Source of the DNA: Bacillus sp. SD088
GTDB lineage: Bacteria; Bacillota; Bacilli; Bacillales; Bacillaceae_C
Assembly (NCBI RefSeq): GCF_017355205.1
Contig: NZ_JADIJK010000003.1
Coordinates: 1-64,000 of the forward strand
Length of the DNA stretch: 64,000 nt
Reading direction: 5' to 3'
This document shows, piece after piece, positions 25,258 through 34,443 of the stretch (the first letter of the stretch is position 1; each line of letters opens with the position of its first letter). The notes beneath the pieces are model-generated. The model made no database searches, had not been told where the DNA came from, and worked only from the letters and a program-made list of their open reading frames with translations. Position numbers and translations under genes: made by a program.

Positions 25258-26751
25258 TTATGCCTCTTCGTGATTTTCCACTAGTAAGGCAAGGGTACGA
25301 ACCATCACCCCTGTTGCGCCTGAAGGTCCTAAGGAATGAGCTTTATTTGTAGTGGCGGTCCCAGCAATATCAAGATGAACCCATGGCGTGTCTTCTGCGA
25401 ACTCGCCAATAAAAGCGCCCCCCATGATCGCATGCCCTTCCCTGCCAGGTGAATTATTTAAATCCGCGATCGTGCTGGAGCGTACGCGTTTTTTATCTTG
25501 CTCTGTATAAGGCAAGCGCCAAATGAATTCCCGAGAAGTTTTGGAAGCAAGCAATACTTCCTCAAATAGTTCTTCATGGTTGGTCAAAGCCCCCGTTTTA
25601 TCTAAACCTAAGGCAACAACCACACCCCCTGTTAAAGTAGCCACATCAATAAGATAATTGGCTCCATGTTGTTTGGCGTATGTCATCGCATCCGCTAAAA
25701 CTAATCTGCCTTCTGCATCTGTATTTAATACCTCGATCGTTTTTCCGTTCATGGAGGTAATCACGTCATCAGGTTTCATGGCATCCCCACTGATCATATT
25801 ATCTGTAGCTGGGATAACAGCGACAACATTTTGTTTTGGCCGTACCTTTCCAATCACTTCCATGGCTCCTAGAACAGCCGCCGCTCCCCCCATATCCGTT
25901 TTCATCCCAACAATGCCTGTTTTCGGTTTCAGTGAATAGCCGCCAGTATCAAAGGTCACCCCTTTTCCAACTAACCCAATCACGTCATCCCATTCTTTCT
26001 TACCCTGATATTTCAACACAATCATATAAGGAGGTTCAACTGAACCTTGGTTGACAGCAAGAAGTGCCCCCATGCCAAGCTTCTCAATTTCCTCCCTCTC
26101 TAAAATTTCTACCTCTAATTCCACTTCTTCAGCTAATGCCCTTGCATAAGCTGCTAAATCAGCCGCTGTTAATAAATTCCCTGGCGTGTTGACAAGCGTT
26201 CGAGCAGAATTGGTTGCCTCGCCATAAATCTGTCCAACCTGTAAAGAGGATTCGATTTCTTCGGCTGAATTCTCTGTAAACACATCAATATTCTCGATTT
26301 CCACATCAGGTTCATTGAGTTTCTGCTTATACCCTTTAAACGCATAAGTTGATAATGAATAAGCCTCTCCAAAAGCAAAAGCCGCTTCTGCTACACTGAT
26401 CTTCGCGCTTGTAAAAGAATCCAGATCAATGGCAAAAGAGTGAATTCGTAAATCTTGAATTTTTTTACTAGCTTGACCGAGTGCTGTTTTTATATCTGCT
26501 TCGGCTTTTTCCCTGCCTAAACCAACAAATAAAAGTCGCTTACTTTTTATTTTTCCAAATGTATGTATGAGCGAAAGCGCCTCATGTTTGGCTGATATAT
26601 CCCCTGATTTCACTAGCTCTGTTAATTGGCCATCCAATGCCTCATCAAGTGCCTTCAGCCTCCCCGCGAATTTTTCAGGTTGGTCCCATAACCCAACCAC
26701 CAGACATTCCTGTTGACTTGCAAATAGATCCTCATGTTTCACTGTAAACAT
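25258..26751 (-). CDS. pepA: Leucyl aminopeptidase PepA (M17 family, YuiE)
   Basis: Cytosolic two-metal aminopeptidase of 497 residues that removes N-terminal leucine and other residues. The N-terminal 160 residues are the macro-like domain; the catalytic domain shows [17 protein letters not shown] (metal and catalytic Lys), [10 protein letters not shown], and the M17 signature [13 protein letters not shown] with Asp and Glu ligands and Arg. The start at 26751 is chosen because AAGGAGG lies seven bases before that ATG; two earlier in-frame ATGs overlap or precede the binding site. Monocistronic with its own terminator. Confidence 0.94.
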   Translation of the reverse strand: MFTVKHEDLFASQQECLVVGLWDQPEKFAGRLKALDEALDGQLTELVKSGDISAKHEALSLIHTFGKIKSKRLLFVGLGREKAEADIKTALGQASKKIQDLRIHSFAIDLDSFTSAKISVAEAAFAFGEAYSLSTYAFKGYKQKLNEPDVEIENIDVFTENSAEEIESSLQVGQIYGEATNSARTLVNTPGNLLTAADLAAYARALAEEVELEVEILEREEIEKLGMGALLAVNQGSVEPPYMIVLKYQGKKEWDDVIGLVGKGVTFDTGGYSLKPKTGIVGMKTDMGGAAAVLGAMEVIGKVRPKQNVVAVIPATDNMISGDAMKPDDVITSMNGKTIEVLNTDAEGRLVLADAMTYAKQHGANYLIDVATLTGGVVVALGLDKTGALTNHEELFEEVLLASKTSREFIWRLPYTEQDKKRVRSSTIADLNNSPGREGHAIMGGAFIGEFAEDTPWVHLDIAGTATTNKAHSLGPSGATGVMVRTLALLVENHEEA

Positions 26752-26914
26752 ACACATACCTCCTTCCATTCAATTATACCGAATGAATGAATGGGATTGA
26801 ATTAGAAGGACTTAGTAACAAGAAAAAACGCCGGATTTATGGCCCTTACTCTGTTTTTCCTGAATGACATGACGGTCGGATGATTCAGCCTTACGCTTTT
26901 TCATAATCCTCTCA

Positions 26915-27235
26915 ATTAACGTCACGGCGTACCCTTCGCCGTTCCCCTTTTCCTCGCTTCATCCTATTTCGGGCACGGCCGCACTCTTCGCCATTCCCTT
27001 TTCCTCGCTTCTCCCTACTTCGGGCACGGCCACACTCCTCGCCGTTCCCTTTTTTCTCGCTTCATCCTATTTCGGGCACGGCCGCACCCTTCGCCGTTCC
27101 CCTTTTCCTCACTTCATCCTATTTCGGGCACGGCCACACTCCCCGCCATTCCCCTTTTTCGGGCACGGCCACTCAACTTATTCTAACTTTTTCATCCATT
27201 CTATGGTTAACGTCACGGCCATACGATTTCGCCCC
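26915..27235. repeat. GC-rich tandem array, 51-52 bp unit
   Basis: The motif TTCGGGCACGGCC recurs at 26968, 27019, 27071, 27123 and 27158 (spacing 51, 52, 52, 35). Each full unit reads roughly CACGGCCGCACTCTTCGCC then GTTCCCCTTTTCCTCGC then TTCATCCTATTTCGGG. The array is bounded at both ends by TTAACGTCACGGC (about 26917 and 27205). Its base composition is clearly richer in GC than the surrounding DNA. Confidence 0.85.
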
Positions 27236-27261
27236 CTCCCTAATGAGATTCAGCCACCTAA

Positions 27262-27595
27262 TAAAGTGAAACTTCATTCAGTGGGGGTTTTTTTCATCCC
27301 CCACTGAATGTTAGTTGAACCAATCAGGTATTTACTGGCAGTTGTCCCCCATTTACAATTCTCGTTTTCACCTCGAATTTTTGAAGTGGGGGACTTACTG
27401 CCAGTTGATTCGGGATAAAAAGTCAATCCTTCCCTGCAGTATTTATAATTCTTTCTTAGAATATTTTGTGGTATGATAAAGTGAAACTTCATTCCCGATT
27501 GATCTAAATTGGACAAATCGAGGATTTACTAGCATTTGACCCGCTTAAATTCTTGAAGTGGGAAACTTATGCCAATTAATAAATTGAAACCATCT
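27262..27595. repeat. Two copies of the GAAACTTCA hairpin element
   Basis: Copy one (27262-27420) starts GTGAAACTTCATTCAGTGGG, forms a stem CATTCAGTGGGGG / CCCCCACTGAATG and continues with a second inverted pair TTACTGGCAGTTG / ACTGCCAGTTG region. Copy two (27478-27595) is shorter and diverged, starting GTGAAACTTCATTCCC. Relatives lie at 28943 and 32977. Confidence 0.75.
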
Positions 27596-27620
27596 ACTTG
27601 TGATGGAAAGGATGTCATGG

Positions 27621-28112
27621 ATGAGTCTCCTTCATAATTATCCGCTTTGGATTGCGATATCTGCGATCTTTTTTGCACAGTTTGTAAAAGTACCACTACA
27701 GTTTGTTGTGACAAGAAAAGTAAATTGGAAATTAATCACTTCCACTGGTGGCATGCCTAGTTCCCATTCCGCGGGAGTGACGGCTTTAGCGACAAGTGTG
27801 GGAATTGATTCTGGCTTTGACTCTACCTTGTTTGCTATTTCGGCTGTTTTCGCTACGATCGTCATGTATGATGCAACAGGCGTTCGCAGACAAGCTGGGG
27901 AGCAAGCAGCTGTCATTAATCGGCTACGAGTTGATTTTCAAAATATGATTTCCGATATACAAGCTTGGCAAGGTAGAACAGCCAAACAAAAGCAGGAAGA
28001 ATTTCAACATTTGAAAGAATTACTAGGACATAAACCAGTAGAAGTATTCTTTGGTTGTGTAACGGGGATTCTATGGGCCATTGTGATCTATAACCTATTT
28101 GAATTATTATAA
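27621..28112 (+). CDS. yuiD: YuiD, divergent PAP2-family membrane protein
   Basis: Membrane protein of 163 residues, about three to four helices. It carries the hallmark STGGMPSSHSAGVTALAT of the DUF212/divergent PAP2 family and YDATGVRRQAGEQAAVIN, plus the C-terminal LLGHKPVEVFFGC. It may act on lipid phosphates, but function is unproven. The start at 27621 is preferred (AAAGGATG nine bases upstream) and gives the family's N-terminus; the frame stays open to a GTG at 27600. Ends in a bidirectional terminator facing yuiC. Confidence 0.9.
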   Translation: MSLLHNYPLWIAISAIFFAQFVKVPLQFVVTRKVNWKLITSTGGMPSSHSAGVTALATSVGIDSGFDSTLFAISAVFATIVMYDATGVRRQAGEQAAVINRLRVDFQNMISDIQAWQGRTAKQKQEEFQHLKELLGHKPVEVFFGCVTGILWAIVIYNLFELL

Positions 28113-28152
28113 TTTAATAGCCCTCTGGTTTTATAAAAGTTCAACCTTAATC

Positions 28153-28204
28153 AAAAAAAAGATCTGTCTCACCCTCTGCAAAGAGTGAGACAGATCTTTT
28201 TATT
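28153..28204. terminator. Bidirectional terminator between yuiD and yuiC
   Basis: Perfect 17-bp stem AAAAGATCTGTCTCAC / GTGAGACAGATCTTTT with flanking A and T runs. Confidence 0.9.
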
Positions 28205-28880
28205 TATTTTTTTTCAAGAAATTCTGCCGGAATACTTGAATGGATTCTTCTTCATTCAAAGATGCTAGTGTTTCTTCCGTCAACTTCCCATCGCCTTCTT
28301 CAATAATAAACACTTCTACCGTTTGTTTTCCCCATTCATTATATACATCGTCCACAGTCTGATAGTACAAATCAATCTTATTGCCCTTTATTTTCGAACC
28401 CGTATCCGCAACAACTCCATATCCATAACCTGGAATAAAAAGAATAGTCCCTAGCGGGAAGACTTCCGTATCTGCTGCGATCGTAGAATAGACATCTCTT
28501 GTTACCTGAACCCCTGAATAGGTGATGCCATAAGAAGGGTGATCAGGCTCTTTTCCTGTCGATTCTACTCCAGCTGTATAACCAGTGGCAACTACTTCTT
28601 TACTCGGATATTTGGACCAATCTTGCTTATCAAGGTCTTCTAGCTGATTTATATCTCGAAGGATATTTCCATGATATGTATCAGGCGCTTCTAGCTTCTC
28701 TGCTGTTTCCTTCATGGCCGACATTGTAATTTTTGGATGCTCTTGTGGTTGAGGTGTTGAATGCGTTGTCCACATCATAGCCAATGATTTCATTTGTATC
28801 CCCGTTAAAAATTCGATTGTCGTGATAAGTGCTAATGAAAATAACAGCACCATACACGTTCTTTTAATGAATATTTTCAT
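28200..28880 (-). CDS. yuiC: YuiC, 3D-domain (Rpf/MltA-like) cell-wall protein
   Basis: Secreted or membrane-anchored protein of 226 residues. An N-terminal anchor (about 5-28) is followed by a spacer and, from about residue 95, the 3D domain: [49 protein letters not shown], with the three aspartates (ADTG..., KIDLY, VDDVY) that name it. B. subtilis YuiC has a lytic-transglycosylase-like fold related to resuscitation factors and acts on peptidoglycan in stationary phase; this is family knowledge. Convergent with yuiD, as in related genomes. Confidence 0.88.
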   Translation of the reverse strand: MKIFIKRTCMVLLFSLALITTIEFLTGIQMKSLAMMWTTHSTPQPQEHPKITMSAMKETAEKLEAPDTYHGNILRDINQLEDLDKQDWSKYPSKEVVATGYTAGVESTGKEPDHPSYGITYSGVQVTRDVYSTIAADTEVFPLGTILFIPGYGYGVVADTGSKIKGNKIDLYYQTVDDVYNEWGKQTVEVFIIEEGDGKLTEETLASLNEEESIQVFRQNFLKKNK

Positions 28881-28942
28881 CTTTATTTTATAACACTCCT
28901 CTCAAACTATATCTTTTCCCAGTTTGAGAGGTTTTAATCATT

Positions 28943-29120
28943 AAATGAAACTTCAATCAGTGGGGTTTTCTTCCATCCCACTGATTTGCCCCAAAGCATG
29001 ACATTCTATCTCATCACTTTCTGTACGTCAAAACGTCTTTATGACCTGCGTTCAGCGGGGATGAACCAATCTGAATCCTAACGGTAGGGATTACTGACCG
29101 TTAATGCGGGAAAAATGACC
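28943..29120. repeat. GAAACTTCA hairpin element, third copy
   Basis: Starts ATGAAACTTCAATCAGTGGGG with stem AATCAGTGGG / CCCACTGATT. It shares GATGAACCAATC and GGGATTACTGACCGTTAATG with the first copy at 27262. Confidence 0.7.
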
Positions 29121-29178
29121 AAAAACCGCTTTAGTTCTTCTCAATAGCCCTTAGATTTCACTCGTTTAGTTCAAAATT

Positions 29179-30909
29179 TTATGTTTGATAGGGCAGGCAA
29201 ATCACCATTTTAGTCCCCTTTCCAACGGAGGATTCAACGTCTATTTCCCCACCATGCAACTCGACAATTGCCTTGGCAATGCTCATGCCTAAGCCGAGTC
29301 CATCTTCTTTTTCACTGGTATTCGTCCCACGATAATAACGATCAAACAAATTTTGCACAAAGGCCTCTTCCATTCCTTTGCCATTATCCTCGATTTGGAT
29401 ATGCGCCATCTCTTGATCTGCTACAATTCTAACAACAACCTTCGTATGAGGAGGATTATGCTTGATTGCATTATGAATCAGATTGTCCAACACTCTTGTA
29501 AACCATTTCGGATCCAACTCAATATAGAGCGGCTGATCAGTCCCAACAAACTTCATTGAAAAATGAGCAAGTGTAAGATCTGCTTTAAATTTCGCCGTGA
29601 TTTTCTTTACATATTGATTTAACTCTAATTCTTGCTTTTCCAAATGAATCACACTATTTTTCAATTGAAAAACTAAGGAAAAATCATTGACAAGTTGGAG
29701 CATATAATCACCTTTGTTGCGAATCACTTTGCCAATCTCTTCAAGCTCACGCCTAGAAAAGTCATATTTATTGCTTTCTAGCATATGTCCATAACCTTGA
29801 ATTGTCGATAAGGGCGTACGCAAATCATGTGAGATCCCCGCCATCCATTCTTCTCTTGACCGTTCAAGCCTTTCCCTTTCCACCTCTGCCTTATTCAACT
29901 TCTCAGCCATCCGATAAAAGGAGTGAAACACCTCTTGATATAGGCGATAGCGGTACTTTGTTTTTCCTTTTTTCTTGAACAGTCGTTTTTTCTCTTTTTC
30001 AGTCAATACTTCATCATAGCGTTGATTCTCCATCCGCTCCAACCAATTAACAAACAAAATTAATGGGCGACCATAGCGATAGCCATTCCAAGCAGAAAAG
30101 AAAATCGTAACAAGCAAGCTCACTACAATCGAGATGATTAAAATTTGCGCTTCTTGATCAGAAAACAACCAAACCGGTTTTTCTGCCTCTTTACTAGGTA
30201 CATGCAATACCCATGATATATTGGAAGCAGGGTCATTATAAACCTTTACCTGTGTCGGATGCTTCCCTGGCTCATAAATACGACCAATCAATTCTAATGC
30301 ATTCCAACTTTGCTCTTCACCCTCGCCAATTGTCTGGACCAGTTCTCCCCCATCAAAGATTTGCAAATAGCTATCCATTTCCTGTAATTCAATTTCGAGA
30401 GCAGGGAGAGCTTGTTCCAGCACCATGCCCTCATGACTATAGGCAGAAAACCATTCACCAAGCATTTCTTTATCATTATGCTGGAAGCCAAAGACATAGT
30501 AATGCTTCCCATACAACCACGAATCATAATTGGTTCGGATCGGGTAATGATCAATTTCTCGTGTCTCTTCCATTAAAAACAGTTCATTAACCGTGTAGGA
30601 CGTTGGTAAAGAGGCTGGTGTATGAGCAGAATAAATAACGCGACCATCCTTATTCATAATTTGCATCCACATATCGTTTTCCGCTAATAAGTCTGACCAT
30701 TTACGATCTAGTTTTACGGTATCATTCTCAATAACAGCTACGGTTGGAATCGCCTCTACTAAGCCATCTGCTGTATTAGTGTTTAACTCATCCTGTGTCA
30801 TTAAATTGGCTACTAAAATAAGCAAAAAAACAAACAATAAAAAAACGGAAATGAATAGAACAATAAATTGAATAGAAAAATGGAAAGCAAGCCTTCTTTG
30901 CAGTTTCAT
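29179..30909 (-). CDS. Sensor histidine kinase (YrkQ-like)
   Basis: Membrane sensor kinase of 576 residues. TM1 spans about 12-35, an extracellular sensor domain about 36-252, TM2 about 255-274. It then has a linker helix, HisKA with the phosphorylated His361 in GISHDLRTPLSTI, and a HATPase domain with N box LDNLIHNAIKHN, G1 IEDNGKGM and G2 DGLGLGMSIAK. It overlaps the response regulator gene by four bases (ATGA), so the pair is co-translated. Domain order and the divergent DUF418 gene resemble yrkOPQ of B. subtilis, though this sensor domain is longer. The signal is unknown. Confidence 0.9.
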   Translation of the reverse strand: MKLQRRLAFHFSIQFIVLFISVFLLFVFLLILVANLMTQDELNTNTADGLVEAIPTVAVIENDTVKLDRKWSDLLAENDMWMQIMNKDGRVIYSAHTPASLPTSYTVNELFLMEETREIDHYPIRTNYDSWLYGKHYYVFGFQHNDKEMLGEWFSAYSHEGMVLEQALPALEIELQEMDSYLQIFDGGELVQTIGEGEEQSWNALELIGRIYEPGKHPTQVKVYNDPASNISWVLHVPSKEAEKPVWLFSDQEAQILIISIVVSLLVTIFFSAWNGYRYGRPLILFVNWLERMENQRYDEVLTEKEKKRLFKKKGKTKYRYRLYQEVFHSFYRMAEKLNKAEVERERLERSREEWMAGISHDLRTPLSTIQGYGHMLESNKYDFSRRELEEIGKVIRNKGDYMLQLVNDFSLVFQLKNSVIHLEKQELELNQYVKKITAKFKADLTLAHFSMKFVGTDQPLYIELDPKWFTRVLDNLIHNAIKHNPPHTKVVVRIVADQEMAHIQIEDNGKGMEEAFVQNLFDRYYRGTNTSEKEDGLGLGMSIAKAIVELHGGEIDVESSVGKGTKMVICLPYQT

Positions 30910-31619
30910 GAGGGGACTTCCTTTACAAGCTTGTAACCAAGTCCACGCACAGTAAGCAGAAAGATAGGACTGCTAGGATCTGGTTCAATTCTTTCGCGAA
31001 TTCTGCGAATATGAACCATGACCGTATTATCATCAGCCATATGTTCATAGCCCCAGACCGCAGTAAATAGTTGCTCCTTTGATAAAACACGATTCGGGTG
31101 TTTGCAAAAATAAAGTAACAATAAATAGACTTGGGCCGGACACGGTACCATTTTCCCTTCGACAAGTAAGTCCCCTGTTTCCTCATCTAAAATAAAGTGC
31201 CCGAAATCATGTCGCTTTTTATGATGGCGAATGGGAGAAGTGCTCACGTCTTGCTTTCTTCTTAGTTGCGCTTTAATGCGAGCAACAATTTCAAGCGGGT
31301 TAAATGGCTTTGTCACGTAGTCATCCCCGCCTTTATCAAACCCTGTTAAAACATCAAAATCAGTTATCTTTGCGGTTAAAAATAACACATACGCATCCGA
31401 ATATGCACGGATTTTCTCACATAAGTCAAAACCATTTGCATCAGGGAGCATAACATCTAAGACAATAAAGTCGATTGCTACCTTTCGAACCCACGCCATT
31501 GCTTCCTCGCCTGTCTCTGCTTTATATATATGGGTAAATCCTTCTTTTTTTAACACCATTTCAACCATCTGCATGATTGCTACTTCATCGTCCACTAATA
31601 AAATCGGACTGTCTTTCAT
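30906..31619 (-). CDS. OmpR-family response regulator (YrkP-like)
   Basis: Two-domain regulator of 237 residues. The receiver domain shows DD at 10-11, the phosphoacceptor Asp56 in VLDVMLPD and Lys in YVTKPFNP; the C-terminal winged helix (VYLLLLYFCKHPNRVLSKEQL to RGLGYKLV) binds DNA. The start at 31619 is placed eight bases after AAGGAG; a GTG three codons upstream overlaps that site. It is the first gene of a two-gene operon with the kinase and is divergent from the DUF418 gene, its likely target. Confidence 0.92.
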   Translation of the reverse strand: MKDSPILLVDDEVAIMQMVEMVLKKEGFTHIYKAETGEEAMAWVRKVAIDFIVLDVMLPDANGFDLCEKIRAYSDAYVLFLTAKITDFDVLTGFDKGGDDYVTKPFNPLEIVARIKAQLRRKQDVSTSPIRHHKKRHDFGHFILDEETGDLLVEGKMVPCPAQVYLLLLYFCKHPNRVLSKEQLFTAVWGYEHMADDNTVMVHIRRIRERIEPDPSSPIFLLTVRGLGYKLVKEVPS

Positions 31620-31628
31620 AAGTCTCAC

Positions 31629-31777
31629 TCCTTCTCCCTCATCCTAGCATAAGAACCTTTCTTATAGTTAAACAAGTTGTCGTAAGAATTAAGGCAATGG
31701 TAAGGTTCAGGTTGCTTCCTGGTTAATTCCTTCTCTTATGATGAAAACAGGATCAAATGTTTTTAGGAGATGGTTAA
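31629..31777. promoter_or_regulatory. Divergent promoter region with direct repeats
   Basis: Between the regulator and the DUF418 gene. GTAAGAATTAAGGCAAT followed by GGTAAGG gives GTAAG repeats 18 bases apart (about 31681-31705), the spacing style of OmpR-family binding sites. Regulation of the DUF418 gene by this regulator is inferred. Confidence 0.4.
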
Positions 31778-32977
31778 ATGAAAAATAAAAAGAGTAGAGT
31801 TCAAGCTATTGATGGGATTCGTGGATTTAGCCTATTAGGCATACTATTAGCAAATCTGTTGATTTTTCAGTACGGCATTTGGGGAAAGGATGAAATGGAA
31901 TTCTTCACGCTCTCCCCCATGGATTCCTTTCTGAATGAATTTTTACGGATTTTTGTAGAAGAAAGCTTTATGCCGATTTTCACCTTTCTTTTTGGCTATT
32001 CGTTGATGATGTTGAAAGAAAATTTGGAAGAGAAAGGGCTGAAGGTAAAACGATATTTTGTGCGGAGATCCATTTTTTTGTTGGTAGTGGGTGGCTTACA
32101 TGCAACGTTTTTATGGGAAGGGGATATTTTAACTTTTTATGGCATTATGGGCTTTTTCCTTTTACTGTTTCTCAAACGCAAACAAAAGACCATTCTCGTT
32201 TGGGGCATCCTGCTTTCCTCCTTATTACTGCTATTTGTCGGGATTGGTGCCTTTATAGATGGCGGGCAGACTGAACTTGCTTCTCCCCAAAAATTAGCCC
32301 CTTATATTGAAAAGACCAATGATATTTACGGAACAGGTACCTATCAAGAAATCAAATACCACCGTAATCATGAAGATCCTTTAGGAGAGGATGTCTATTT
32401 CTTGCTGTTTGCGAGCCTTTTTTCTCCGATTTTCACGGCGCCTATGTTTCTCTTTGGCATGTATGCAGCAAAACGCAAACTATTTTTCAATCCATTAAAG
32501 GAAAAAAATCTTTATAAATATGCTGCAGCCATTCTAGTTCCTGTTGGGCTCGTCTTAAAAACCATATATCAGTTCTTCCCAGAAACAAGCTGGGCAGAAT
32601 TGGCAATTACACTCGGCGGACCATTGCTTGCAGTTGGATATATTTTCAGTATGGCGCTTTTATACTGCCAAAATTGGTCAGGGGAACTGCGTATACTGTT
32701 GGAAAGTGTAGGAAAATTATCCCTGACGAATTATATATTACATACAATCGTCTGTACAACCATTTTCTATGGGTATGGCTTAGGGCAATTCAGCAAAATG
32801 GGCATCGGCTTCAGCATCCTTCTCGGCCTTGCCATCTTTGGATTGCAAATGTTCATTAGTCGCTATTATTTAATTTATTTCCGTTCTGGCCCACTTGAGC
32901 TGATCAACCGAATGTGGACCTATTTCTCCTGGACAGGAAGACTGAAAAAACGAAAAAAGCAGTCGAAAGCTGCATAA
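31778..32977 (+). CDS. DUF418 family membrane protein (YrkO-like)
   Basis: Polytopic membrane protein of 399 residues with about 8-10 helices. It shows the DUF418 signatures AIDGIRGFSLLGILLAN at the N-terminus, SFMPIFTFLFGYSL, and in the C-terminal domain GKLSLTNYILHTIVCT, ending with RSGPLELINRMWTYF. The biochemical function is unknown; related proteins are predicted transporters. Strong TAGGAGATGG upstream of the ATG. Divergent from the two-component pair, as yrkO is from yrkPQ. Confidence 0.87.
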   Translation: MKNKKSRVQAIDGIRGFSLLGILLANLLIFQYGIWGKDEMEFFTLSPMDSFLNEFLRIFVEESFMPIFTFLFGYSLMMLKENLEEKGLKVKRYFVRRSIFLLVVGGLHATFLWEGDILTFYGIMGFFLLLFLKRKQKTILVWGILLSSLLLLFVGIGAFIDGGQTELASPQKLAPYIEKTNDIYGTGTYQEIKYHRNHEDPLGEDVYFLLFASLFSPIFTAPMFLFGMYAAKRKLFFNPLKEKNLYKYAAAILVPVGLVLKTIYQFFPETSWAELAITLGGPLLAVGYIFSMALLYCQNWSGELRILLESVGKLSLTNYILHTIVCTTIFYGYGLGQFSKMGIGFSILLGLAIFGLQMFISRYYLIYFRSGPLELINRMWTYFSWTGRLKKRKKQSKAA

Positions 32978-33300
32978 AGGGAAACTTCAACAGTGGGTTT
33001 TCCTCCCATCTCCACTTATTTGAGAGGATCGAAGGCTTAAATTCGTGCCGCCCTGGCGACAGGCTCAAAATACGACACCCTGCATAGTAGTCCTTATACG
33101 TCGCATCGCCTTTGTGACCAACAGCCTATTATTAGGCCTTTTACTCAAAAAAGCGGAAGCGGATATCCAGCCACGTACAAATTTAAAGGGGTTTGATGAA
33201 ATAAAAGAATTAATATTGACTTATCCTAGGAAGAAACCGTAACTTTGATAGGCGCTAGATTAGGGGAGTTCATCCTCATCTAATGCGAAGTAAATTTTAC
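32977..33300. repeat. Repeat remnants: hairpin element and diverged GCG element
   Basis: 32978-33030 is a short GAAACTTCAACAGTGGG hairpin copy. 33148-33260 is a decayed relative of the 34444 element, sharing CCACGTACAAATTT, TTGACTTATCCTAGGAAG and AAACCG, ending TAGGCGCTAGAT. No gene is seen in this 390-base spacer. Confidence 0.6.
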
Positions 33301-33368
33301 TTATTAGGATACCTCATCGTAAAATGAAATTGATATCCTATTTTTTGACAAAGGGAGGGATAAATATA

Positions 33369-33884
33369 TTGAAGATGAACGATGTATCCATCAGAAAGAT
33401 GAAACATACTGACTTTGAAGTAATGGCACAATGGTTGAGTACTAAAGAGGTGTTGGAATTCTATGGAGATGTGAATGCCCCATTTACTTTGCAACAGGTG
33501 AAGGATAAATACGAACCGAGGGTGAATGGCGCAATTCCTATCATCCCTTATATTGTTGAATTAGACAGCATGTCCATAGGCTTTATGCAACAGTATAAAC
33601 TTAGTAAAGAAGAACAAGAAAAATTGGACTATCCTGCACATTTCAATATATATGGAATGGATCAATTTATTGGTATCCCTTCGCTTTATAACAAAGGGAT
33701 TGGAGCAATCATGGTTCGTCTAATGCTGGATTATATAGCTCATCATACCGATGCCGAGATCATTCTATTAGACCCAGCTGTGTCCAACATAAGGGCAATA
33801 AGATGTTATGAAAAATGTGGATTCATGAAAGTGAAAAAAATAAATGATGAGACGAATTGGTTAATGGAATATAGAAGGAGGTAG
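33369..33884 (+). CDS. GNAT acetyltransferase resembling aminoglycoside 6'-N-acetyltransferases
   Basis: Protein of 171 residues. The pattern matches the AAC(6')-Ib branch of GNAT enzymes: MAQWLSTKEVLEFYGD near the start, IIPYIVELDSMSIGFMQ, GMDQFIGIPSLYNKGIGAIMV (acetyl-CoA loop) and LDPAVSNIRAIRCYEKCGF. It may acetylate an aminoglycoside or a related amine, but activity cannot be assumed from sequence; many chromosomal relatives have unknown substrates. Translation probably starts at TTG 33369 (GGGAGGG nine bases upstream) or two codons later at ATG. Single gene with a strong terminator between repeat elements. Confidence 0.8.
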   Translation: MKMNDVSIRKMKHTDFEVMAQWLSTKEVLEFYGDVNAPFTLQQVKDKYEPRVNGAIPIIPYIVELDSMSIGFMQQYKLSKEEQEKLDYPAHFNIYGMDQFIGIPSLYNKGIGAIMVRLMLDYIAHHTDAEIILLDPAVSNIRAIRCYEKCGFMKVKKINDETNWLMEYRRR

Positions 33885-33902
33885 GTAATGTGAAAAGGGC
33901 GC

Positions 33903-33943
33903 ATAACGCCAAAAGGCCACTCTCCCCTTTTGGCGTTCTTTTG
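33903..33943 (+). terminator. Terminator of the AAC(6')-like gene
   Basis: Perfect stem AACGCCAAAAGG / CCTTTTGGCGTT (loop CCACTCTCC region) followed by CTTTTGC. Confidence 0.85.
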
Positions 33944-34036
33944 CTAATGATACTAGTAATCTTTCAATTTCAAAATCTCAAGCTGAAAGTTTAGGATTGA
34001 CCAGCGAGGTGTCAGCATCTATTTATCGACCCTCAT

Positions 34037-34363
34037 TTAAAACATCCGGTAACCTTTTGCCCTGAGGATGCGCATAGTAAAACCGGATAAAATCGCTCCC
34101 ACAAGACCAGCACATAGAATTGTAATATCTGCTGGGGCCAGATTCGTCAAATTCTTTCCTAATTGCGAGAAAGCTGTTTTACTATTTGTAAAATATTGAC
34201 TGAACGGCAATGTATTTATAATCAATAATGCAACAACCGGATACACAAGAGCCATGACCCATGTCATACGCAATAGCATGTTTAGGATAAATCCAATCCC
34301 AAAAAAAAGCACAAAGAAAAGTAACATTGAAATAATTAAAACTGGTAAACTCATGGATGGCAC
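34037..34363 (-). CDS. yuiB: YuiB, small conserved membrane protein
   Basis: Protein of 108 residues with three membrane helices. The N-terminus SLPVLIISMLLFFVLFFGIGFILNMLLRMTW (read in parts) and the C-terminal AGLVGAILSGFTMRILRAKGYRMF end are typical of YuiB. Starts at GTG eight bases after AGGGGG. The function is unknown. The small gene yuiA that accompanies yuiB in B. subtilis was not found next to it. Confidence 0.85.
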   Translation of the reverse strand: MPSMSLPVLIISMLLFFVLFFGIGFILNMLLRMTWVMALVYPVVALLIINTLPFSQYFTNSKTAFSQLGKNLTNLAPADITILCAGLVGAILSGFTMRILRAKGYRMF

Positions 34364-34443
34364 AGATATTTCCCCCTTATTTTACACTATCTTTCAGTTT
34401 ACTGAATCTAGCAGAACGCGTCAATCGGAATTACTTGTAAAGT

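Larger units (their letters stand above)
26752..27620. other. Long gene-free stretch holding two repeat families
   Basis: Spacer of about 870 bases between pepA and yuiD (divergent). It contains the GC-rich tandem array 26915-27235 and two copies of the hairpin element at 27262-27595. No ORF with a ribosome-binding site was found. Confidence 0.7.

Noticed and set aside
33045-33242. Possible 65-residue plus-strand gene
   Set aside because: It lies in a diverged copy of the 34444-type repeat and lacks a Shine-Dalgarno.
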